DNA of 64,000 nt from Parelaphostrongylus tenuis (lineage: Eukaryota; Nematoda; Chromadorea; Rhabditida; Metastrongylidae), in the NCBI GenBank assembly GCA_019055375.1, contig JAHQIW010006028.1, forward strand, positions 20,429-84,428. The letters are read 5' to 3'. This document shows positions 56,650 through 64,000 of the stretch, piece by piece; position 1 is the stretch's first letter, and every line of letters starts with the position of its first letter. Under the pieces are notes generated by a model. That model was not told the origin of the DNA. It was given only the letters and a program-made list of their open reading frames with translations, and searched no databases. The translations under genes and the position numbers were made by a program.

Positions 56650-57830
56650 ATGGCATTAAGATTTCTCAAGATTGCGGCATTCATAAAGTTCACTCGTGAG
56701 AAACCGAAAGCAAATTCGCTCCCTTTTATGAACGTTCTGGTCAACCTGTCCAAAAACTCCTACAATACAAAATGGTGCCATAAAACAAGCAACAAAAACA
56801 TCTTGGTTAATTACCTATCAGCTCATCCACACATAAAATGCGCACTTCTGAAGAATGTGTTCCGAACAGCGACAAATTTGTGCACAGAAAAAGAACACAA
56901 GGTAGAATCCTTAAGCTTGGCGCGAATAACAGCCATCTTTAATGGCTAGGATAAGGCAGGAGCTTCTCAGGTTAGATTTAGGGGAAATTCTATTCTCCCA
57001 AACGACAAGTCTGGTGAAGATAAGGTTCCTTTTCTTCTGACTTTTATCACTAACGAAATAACTACAGCTATTAAACGCTGCCTAAGAAGAGCAGGTTTGG
57101 ATGAATCGGTAGCAATAGTTGAAATACCCCCGAAAACACTAAAGCGTCAATTAGTCCGCAACCGACTGCATGACAGCCTCTGCGAAACCAATGGCTGAAA
57201 AGTTTGTCCGAACGGCAGAGACGACGACTGTATCAGATCGGGTATAATTTACCTAATCTCTTGCGAGGCATGTGGCGATGAGTACATTGGCGAAACGGGT
57301 AGGCCACCAATCCTCCGTGTAAAAGAGCACCTAGTTGGGTTGCGCAACTCTGACCCAAAAACTCCACTAAGCACGCATAGGGACCAAAAACATGCAGGAG
57401 TAATGTTCTGCGTCATATTCTCGATCCTCGCACAGGAATCAAGATAATCTGCGCGTAAAACCTTGGAAGCCTTTTGTATACATAGCAAAGGCCCGAAAAT
57501 GAACCAAAAAAAGGAGTAACTCGTGATCACGCGTGACCATGAACCATACCTCAAGCTGATCTTTCCGGGCCGAGCTAGGCACAGCCCACTGATGCACTGA
57601 CCTTAAGCGGCTGGTCCTCAATTAGTAATTGATGGACCCAATCATCATAACGGTGAGTGTTTCAAAATGAACTATCTACTATGCGATCCAAAATCCATTT
57701 CTAACGTTTTCTGCTAGGATTATGAAGGTTTTGGCTTAGTGAATTGTGGATCAATGTGATCTTTCCAGGCTCTAAAGAAGGCGACCCGCCGAAACGTTAG
57801 CCACCTCGAATATTGTATATTCGCGCTGCA
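56650..57830 (+). mobile_element. Penelope-like retroelement remnant (RT end and GIY-YIG nuclease)
   Basis: 56650-56946 encodes the end of a Penelope-type reverse transcriptase: LPFMNVLVNLSKN, a TKWCHKTSNKN stretch, and YLSAHPHIKCALLKNV. A stop follows at 56947. After a linker (57030-57190), a GIY-YIG nuclease domain begins at about 57241: GIIYLISCEACGDEYIGETG with RPPILRVKEHL. The YIG motif (57283-57291) and the catalytic-type Arg follow the family pattern. The tail EPYLKLIF is at 57541-57564. Stops and shifts make it non-functional. Penelope-like elements use this nuclease for integration. The 3' flank has a hammerhead-derived motif at 57.77 kb. It lies beyond the 3' end of ShKT copy D, which lacks exons 4-8. 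Confidence 0.8.
57766..57806 (+). ncRNA. hammerhead-derived motif at the Penelope-like element end
   Basis: GGCT/AGCC flank a core reading CTAAAGA where CTGATGA is expected. A perfect stem II GGCG/CGCC around ACC follows, then GAAAC. Such motifs occur in the terminal repeats of Penelope-like elements. The altered core should abolish cleavage. Confidence 0.5.
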
Positions 57831-57962
57831 TTACTAACTACATTATTAATGTATGCTTCGCTAATATTCAAAAAATAATATCAATGACACCTCGGAACGG
57901 CTAAATAGAAGAAAATACTCGTTTATTTGAACTATGCCGAGGTTAATAGATAATCAGTTTGA

Positions 57963-57986
57963 GATATATGTATATATATATATACT
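57963..57986. repeat. short (AT)n microsatellite
   Basis: About 24 bases of alternating TA with one interruption. Confidence 0.85.
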
Positions 57987-59189
57987 GTAACTACGTAATG
58001 GCTTGCATGTATTCTTCAACGTATGTAGTCAGAGCTACTATCCTTCCGGAAAGTCTGGACCAAGTTGTCGACTTCAAAAAGATGGGAGGTTCGGTGAGCC
58101 AGGGACACAAGTCGACTCGAAAACAGAGTGTGCATTTCGGATCACCTCTATGCATTGTGTTTTACCTATTTTACACCATCGATGTAGAACAAGGGATTAC
58201 TCCTCCATCTGTTCTTTAAAAAAATGTAAACTAACGAGAGCTAGAGTAGCAATTGAATTGAGAAATGGACACTTGGAGTTTGAGTAAACTCTGAGATTTT
58301 GATTATCGTAAATGATACTTCACTGTTTTATCCTTATGATTTTCCCTCCTAGACTCCAAAATTTGAGCTTTTTTCCATGTCGCCTAAGATGTGAATAGAA
58401 TTACTACAGCGAATAGTTCGCTCATCACAGTCTGAGGAAAAAAGAAGTAAAAAAGATCATAAATTTACGATCATAGATCCACTGTTTGTTGAATTTTTAT
58501 AGTCGGTCAGTGATTTACTCACTTCGTCTGTCTTCGCAGTTGTATTGAGGGGTGATACAGCAGTGTTTCACACGCTCCACCTTCACCAGTTCTGGATTCA
58601 CTTCACTTGCTTTATTCCGAAAACTGTTCATTCAGAATTTGTACTCAATCTTCAAATGAATTTAAATATTTGATAAGTAAAATAATGGGAACTAAATCGT
58701 TTAAGCCGTAGGCCAAACAAGTGAAGATCATAGCCATAAATGACTTCATCATTTTTTTCAATTGACCCAAACTTTGAGAAATAATTTTCTTCTTTGAGAA
58801 AGCGATGTCAGTTCAGAATGTGATTTCCAACCTTGAAGAATGTTTTTCTGAAAATAGACTGAGAGCCCTCAATTCCTAATGAAATATTTGTTCTCAAATA
58901 GTGAAATGTTCGACTGCATTCCAACGACAGAGGTAGCGTATATCCGTACAAAAATAATAGGGAGTGAATGCTTGTAAGAATCAAAGTATTCAAGAAAAAG
59001 CGAAGTAATTCGTCCGACGTCGATTGCAAGGGTAACAATCAGTTATCGTGGCCGGCAGGTGATGGCTCTTCAAAAGCGAACATATTTGTCCAAATCAGCG
59101 TCGTAGTGCCCTACGTTCATTTTCAGGTGGCAGTGATCGTTGGTATCAGTTTCTCTCTCTGCCGACCATAGAGTGATACGTGTAAGCGA

Positions 59190-60005
59190 AAGTAGATCCT
59201 CCATTTCTCCCTATCGAGTATGAGGATAGACAAGTACTTACTGCACGTATCAAGAGCTTAGTGATTATCATACTTTTTCAGTTACTATGTGAAGAATTTA
59301 GAAGGCTGAATCAACTATTACTGCTTGCATATTATGTCGTTCTCTCACCATCGGTTATTTGCCACTTGTTTTGCTCTTTAGACGTAACGCGCGTCCGATC
59401 CACTTGATTTTCGACATTTTGGAGTGCTCAGTGGTGCCTTTAATCTTTAATCATTGACGTCCCGTACAGGAGAAGGTCAATTTACCGTTCCCATCGTCGA
59501 ATGTGGGATTAGACAAGTCGATTCTGAGCGCGTTAGAGACGTACTGGTTGTCACTCCTCTTCAGCTAGTTTGTGAAGAAATTTGATAATAAATTAAGGAT
59601 TGTCTCGCGCCCAACTCCGTCCACTTACTAATGACTCCTGTCTATCTGTTTACTCTTCATCCGTAGCTCGCATCGAATCCCCTGGATTTCCGGCTCTTGG
59701 AGTGCTTAGCGGTTTTCCAATCTTCGATCATTGACGCTCTCCAGCACATCGGTTTCTCTGTCCCATTTGACTAATGAGTAACATTACCAGATTATGTTTG
59801 CTATTGAGCGTTCAGCAACACAGAGTAATCTCTCTGTCTAACCTGGTCAAAACATTTTCAACTTGTTCATTGAAGAAAGTAGAATCGTGTAGTCAAGAAG
59901 GCGGGAGCGCAGCCTGGTGTTTTTGAACTACTTCTATATCATTGATGCTAATTGAAAGCTTCTTAATGTACTTCCTCCCTCCTGCTCAATTCCGAAGGGA
60001 AGTCG
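59190..60005 (-). mobile_element. two degenerate RTE LINE relics
   Basis: 59.38-59.56 kb (GATTTTCGACATTTTGGAGT.., AATCATTGACGTCCCG) and 59.66-60.0 kb (TCCAATCTTCGATCATTGACG.., CTATTGAGCGTTCAGCAACA, TAGTCAAGAAGGCGGGAGC) match the C-terminal coding region of the LINE at 38 kb, including its 3' 'TCCTGCTCAATTCCGAAG' part. Frames are fully broken. They lie in the enlarged intron 2 of ShKT copy D. Confidence 0.65.
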
Positions 60006-60599
60006 TTTAGTAGTTACTACTTGATCCAGATGCGCACTCAATGGTGATCGATAAGCCAGAAACAGATCCGTATTTGTAAAGCGATCGTGATCGTGTAGTC
60101 GAGAAGGCGGGTTGTGAAATTTTCATATAACTCAAGAGATTAGCATGCCAAGCTTCCCTCTTATCCAGCTCGGAGGTTTGCCAAGTTGTCTTGTAGAACA
60201 CAATGTGCTTATACTTGAACTTCCCAACATGTGTGCATAAAGAGAGATATATATCTAAGTAAAAACAGTCGCGTGTCGAATCAGCTCTGTATAAGCGTTG
60301 TGTCTAATCTGTAAATGGATTTAGGTATGTGTAGAAAAAAATTATTTTAATGGGCGCGTTTACTACTTGCTACCTGAGGTAGCGCCACCTAGCCTCGAGA
60401 CTCAAAGACTGGGAAATCGATCAGTGGGAGAGATCTATGCATTGCTATTATATATATTAGAATAAGATGCGACTAGTCTATTAATTGTCTATTAGGTGAA
60501 CTACAGAATAGTGTACAATTTTAAGAAAAAATCTACGCAGGACTTTGGGTTTACTCAGAAATTCTAGTATTTTTACTGCTAATTCACAGTGTTATGATG

Positions 60600-60930
60600 T
60601 TCTAAATATACCTAAGACTTAAGTGGTGAGCAAGAACCAGACTTCACACGGAGTTGAACTCGTGCTCCACTCATACCAGGAGCGCGTGCCACCACTGCAC
60701 CACCAGATGTCTGTTTTGCTACCATTCATTCTTGAACATCTCTATCATAGCTATCAGTCACAGACCACAATCTGATAGAGATATTGAAGAATGTGGGGCT
60801 GAAAAACAGCGTTTCGGTGGTTTAGTGCTAACACATGCCTCCTGTATGGATGAAACGCTGGTATAACTCCCATCTGAGAGCGAATTTTTGCTGAGCGCTC
60901 AATTCTCTTAGATATATTTGAGGCTTTGGG
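60600..60930. repeat. fold-back element with tRNA-like arms (copy 4)
   Basis: Outer arms AATATACCTAAGACTTAAGT and CTCAATTCTCTTAGATATAT are inverted, and the centre has ATCTCTATCA...TGATAGAGAT. The left arm shows the complement of a T-arm (GAGTTGAACTC). The right arm has GGTGGTTTAGTGCTAACACA (A-box type). Same subfamily as 4.5-5.0 kb, more diverged. Confidence 0.6.
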
Positions 60931-61540
60931 TACAGTTGCAAAATTTTCTCGAATCATTTCGACCCTTATCGATTTCTCATTGCTCCCATCATTTTCATAT
61001 AGTCTATGAATTTATTAATAAATAGAGAACATGTGTTATACCTTAAAGCAGTTGACTTTTCGATCGGGTCTTCTAATTTTAAGGCTACTCCAAATATCTG
61101 TCCACAGATCGCGTCCGATACTTTGTTAGGACAAATTATTGCATTAGGAGCGAACTGAAAAACTGAGTTATTCGAGGAGTTAACGACGAAAGGTAGGAAT
61201 TTGAATTGAATTTGTATGTTTTTGCATGATGTAAACATATTGTAAACTAGAACCATGGTGACTGAAACCTCTTTGAAAACTTATAAGTCAGAGTGCGATA
61301 AACGGTGAAAAATTTACTTTTGGATCACCACCTTCAGCTTATGTACAATTCGAATCCATTATTCTCCCAGCCGCAATGCCTGAGATGGTTATTATGTAAG
61401 CCAAGGAGATAAGCATACTGAAAACTTATTTAAATTTTTGTACAGAACTGACGAAAACCGAATATCGCATTGATTGCGCATCTAAAGGTCGACTTCTAAA
61501 CCCTCATTTGATCATGTGAATATTTACAAACTAACAAAAA

Positions 61541-61612
61541 CTACCAGCTGAACACTTCATTGAGCCACTGCTTTCTGATGTGATGTGCAAACCATGCTTC
61601 GCTTTAAATTAT
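61541..61612 (-). promoter_or_regulatory. conserved upstream block of ShKT copy D
   Basis: Minus strand: GCGAAGCATGGTTTGCACAT, then CACATCAGAAAGCAGTGGCT and AATGAAGTGTTCAGCTGGTA. Closest in sequence to the block of copy E. Confidence 0.5.
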
Positions 61613-61734
61613 GAAAAAGGAGCATCGTTATCGCAGTAGCTCCGTGTTTGTTTGGGTCACAGCGTATGTTTAATCATAGGTGTCGGGACATCATCGTCGT
61701 CTCCTTTCAAAGAAATTCTCGAACGGAATTATAT

Positions 61735-62090
61735 TGATGTTTTTTTGGGGGTTTCAAAAAACAGTCGATCTTTTGATATAGTTTTGATCTAACAGCAAAA
61801 AATCTATCGACTGAGAGGTGGTGATGGTACAGTGTCATAGTACACTGTGCCATCATCAACATAACGCCACCCTCCTTGCTTCAATGCAGGGCTGAATGTG
61901 GGGCGGGGGTCACTGATGAGGAGGACGAACCTCCGAAACACCGGTGTATGACCCTGGGGCTTAACCAACCCCTTTTTTGAGCTTAAAATCATTCTTTTTT
62001 TGGAATTATATTGAATGTTTTTTTTTGGGGGTTTCAAAAAACAGTCGATCTTTGATATAATTCTCGAACGGATTCTCGAATGCCTAGCTT
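61735..62090 (+). mobile_element. hammerhead element between direct repeats
   Basis: About 55-base direct repeats (GGGGGTTTCAAAAAACAGTC core, at about 61747 and 62027) with ATAATTCTCGAACGG nearby enclose about 270 bases. The interior contains a complete hammerhead and a short inverted pair (TGATGGTACAGTGTCATAGT / TACACTGTGCCATCATC). Non-coding. Direct repeats around a hammerhead-bearing unit recall retrozyme or Penelope-type tandem layouts; the class is inferred. Confidence 0.5.
61907..61954 (+). ncRNA. hammerhead ribozyme (complete core)
   Basis: Stem I GGGTCA (61907-61912) pairs perfectly with TGACCC (61949-61954). Core CTGATGA is at 61913-61919. Stem II GGAGG/CCTCC (61920-61934) has loop ACGAA. 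GAAA is at 61935-61938. Stem III is ACA..TGT around CCGG (61938-61947), and the H17 nucleotide is A61948. Cleavage is predicted between 61948 and 61949. All invariant bases are present, so it is likely active in vitro, perhaps as a dimer because stem III is tiny and self-complementary. Confidence 0.88.
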
Positions 62091-62818
62091 TGAACCAGTG
62101 AGGATACTCTTTGGAAGGGGTACATATATTGCAGTTTAAGAGAGATCTTACAATACATTGTGAAAAAATCTTCTCATCTACTCACGAGGCCTTTATCCCG
62201 GTTGGGGCAACAAACAACAAATTTGTTCCAGTGTTATTGGAGGGGTGACACGTTTCCAAAAAATTGATCATAGCTGAACGCTCTCTCTCTTTATAATTGT
62301 TATGATGGAAAAACTTTTAGTATTTTCTCATTTCCAAAACATAACATAAAAGGTTAGTATTCGTAATTAGCTACCATATAGTGTCTTGTTCTGTTCATCG
62401 TGTACCGATTAACATGGAGAGGTCATTTCTCAATTTCGTCCCAAATAATTACTGGAACTTTATTGACTGAGTAAAGATGTAAAGGAACATTTGTCTTTGG
62501 TTAAGCCTTGAAACACCTACCACCTCCTAGACAATTTTGACGCAGGTTAGTTGACCATGGCTGGATAAAGGCTAGTTGAACAGAAGATGGTGAGTCGAAT
62601 TGACGATCATGTAACTGTATATCGTAAGACTTCTCTTCAATTGTGCTACTAGCACTTCTTTAAAAATTTTCTTATCAGTTCAAAACGAAGCTAATGAGCA
62701 TCTGTGAGAGCATTCTATGAGTGAACTACGATGATATCATGAGATCTCTAATTTAGCAGAGATTGTGAGTACACAAGCATGCAATTCCAATTATCATATG
62801 TCTTTTCTTATATCTTAA

Positions 62819-62890
62819 GCAAAATATGAATTGCTCATCACGTTAGAAGTCACATGCTTTATACATTGCTCAGCTGATAGTTTTTGCTAG
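62819..62890 (+). promoter_or_regulatory. conserved upstream block of ShKT copy F
   Basis: GCAAAATATGAATTGCTCAT, then CACGTTAGAAGTCAC and CATTGCTCAGCTGATAG, the same block as in the other copies, pointing to the exon-1 relic at 62.96 kb. Confidence 0.5.
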
Positions 62891-62960
62891 TTGCTAAACA
62901 TCTATGGATATTCGTGATTCGGTTTATCTGGCTCAGTGGGAAAATTATAATAAGCTTTTA

Positions 62961-63354
62961 GAACGCTCTCCACTTTGGCTTACATAACCCCAATGTGGGG
63001 TGGAGCGATAGTGGATTCGAATTGTACAATGTGAAATTCTTGAGACTGTGGACAGCGATAAGGTAGACCGTTTTTTGTGAGTCATTCTTTGGTCCAGTGT
63101 GCATTTGAAGAAATTTTAGTCATCATGATATTGCCCTCACAACATGCCCTCGTGATGAAAAAAAAAAACAATTCTGAGCTGACCTTACTGATATTCATGT
63201 AATCAATAACTGAACGGGCTAACACAGTTTGTTGTAGCTCGCTTCTGGGATTGTAAATTGACTTAAAAAGTATCGGATGAGAAATGTGTGAAGCTGTATG
63301 AAGAATCCTTTCAACAGAAAGCACGATAAGGATCGAAATAAGAAATGTTAGAAG
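62961..63354 (+). pseudogene. ShKT gene copy F, exons 1-2 relic
   Basis: Exon 1 relic at about 62961-63033: GAACGCTCTCCACTTTGGCT stands where AATGCTCATC.. is expected, so the start codon is lost (ACG), and a TGA follows SNCTM. Exon 2 at 63238-63354 follows TTGTTGTAG and ends before GTAAGA. It aligns with exon 2 of A and C, but its first cysteine codon is TGA, and further stops follow. It is head to head with copy D. Later exons, if any, lie beyond the window. Confidence 0.7.
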
Positions 63355-64000
63355 GTAAGACATATGATCGCTTATTTACCACTAGGCTTGTAGATCAAGT
63401 TAAAGTAAGCTCATTTGGATTGAAAACAAGCAATGAAAGCTCAATAATAATCAAAATAATTTGGGAAGGTTCGTAATAATAACCAAGACTTGCATGGATT
63501 TTTGCTTTTTAGAGGGTTCTTGCTACAGTTCAACTAACATTACTAGCAGATTTCTAATGTAACAGCTTCAAGAGAAGATACGAGGATCACTCTAGCTAAG
63601 CGTTCCACACTCGATTAGTTGCGAGGCTACGTGGCTGAACCTCATATGGCAATTACGAAGAGTTAACGCGAGGCCAGAAGTATTTTGTTTTTTCCCGATA
63701 GTGATTGATTCGAGCATGGCAACGTGCTTGTACGCACATTCAACATGCACCATCCGTGTTAGCCTATTAGGTGTACAACTATGACTCCGCCGTTTTTGTT
63801 CCTTGCCGTAATTATAGTGAAGATAAAGTTGCGCAAATTCTTTTTCTTTGTTTTAAAGTCGTAAAAAGCAGTACTTCTTTATATACCTTTTATATATAAA
63901 ATTTTTATGATGGCTTTTATTGGTTCTAAGATGACGAGTTTTACACCCGAAAAATGTCATTCTTTTGATTCGTTAATTCGTATTTGAATGTGATATTTTC
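63355..64000. other. no gene seen
   Basis: Continues as possible intron 2 of copy F. The stretch near 63.60-63.68 kb resembles 15.02-15.11 kb downstream of copy E, in line with a duplicated gene segment. Confidence 0.4.

Larger units (their letters stand above)
58523..61417 (-). pseudogene. secreted ShKT protein gene, copy D (exons 1-3 only)
   Basis: Minus-strand exons: 61417-61318 (signal peptide MLISLAYIITISGIAAG), 61154-61042 (FAPNAIICPNK) and 58616-58523 (NPELVKV). Exon 1 has a stop right after SNCT, at the place where copy C reads ATG ATT. Exon 2 is one base out of frame at its end and lacks the third cysteine. Exon 3 has lost the CPKTCGY block by an in-frame deletion, leaving KHCCITPQYNC, and its acceptor is GG instead of AG. 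Exons 4-8 are absent; the sequence beyond is other DNA and then the Penelope-like remnant. The start codon again follows TTTTCAG by one base. A clear pseudogene. Confidence 0.82.

Noticed and set aside
57249..57554. 101-codon minus-strand frame
   Set aside because: It is antisense to the GIY-YIG nuclease region of the Penelope-like remnant.

Overview
The window looks like nuclear DNA of a clade V (strongylid, hookworm-like) nematode. It is AT-rich and gene-poor, with small exons far apart and U-rich TTTTCAG-type 3' splice sites. Several start codons sit directly after such an acceptor, which suggests spliced-leader trans-splicing. The recognisable proteins are of nematode type: ShKT secreted proteins, an Ig/TSP1 membrane protein, an RTE-type LINE, a Penelope-like element and mariner relics. 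The species assignment is inference; no rRNA, mitochondrial or other marker gene is present.

Layout: 2.3-2.8 kb (+) holds two exons of an EF-hand protein. 9.5-13.6 kb (-) is copy A of a secreted four-ShKT-domain gene, and 14.7 kb (+) is a divergent relic (copy E). 17.5-28.1 kb (-) holds seven exons of an Ig - TSP1-like - Ig - transmembrane protein whose 5' end was not found. 34.8-36.8 kb (-) is copy B of the ShKT gene, with its promoter and first-exon relic near 45.7-45.9 kb; an RTE LINE (37.9-41.4 kb, -) lies inside it. 46.7-52.2 kb (+) is copy C, the best preserved. 56.6-57.8 kb (+) is a Penelope-like retroelement remnant. 58.5-61.4 kb (-) is copy D and 63.0-63.4 kb (+) copy F.

The six ShKT copies form three head-to-head pairs (A/E, B/C, D/F), each pair 1.0-1.6 kb apart and each copy carrying the same upstream block. 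This suggests a duplicated divergent two-gene unit. The exon structure could be aligned across copies: signal peptide, then four ShKT domains over eight exons with conserved intron phases. Every copy has at least one disabling change, so the window holds a mostly decayed family of probable excretory-secretory proteins.

The rest is a dense layer of small mobile DNA. Two sequences fold as complete hammerhead ribozymes (54.6 kb - and 61.9 kb +), and related short elements at 11.8, 41.9, 42.2 and 42.4 kb carry decayed or partial ones. Four fold-back elements carry tRNA-like A and B boxes in their arms. Three copies of a tRNA-Ser/Leu-like SINE end in poly(A). There are mariner transposase relics, several truncated RTE relics and a much-diverged dispersed repeat filling many gaps. 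Open reading frames not mentioned below look like chance frames in AT-rich sequence.
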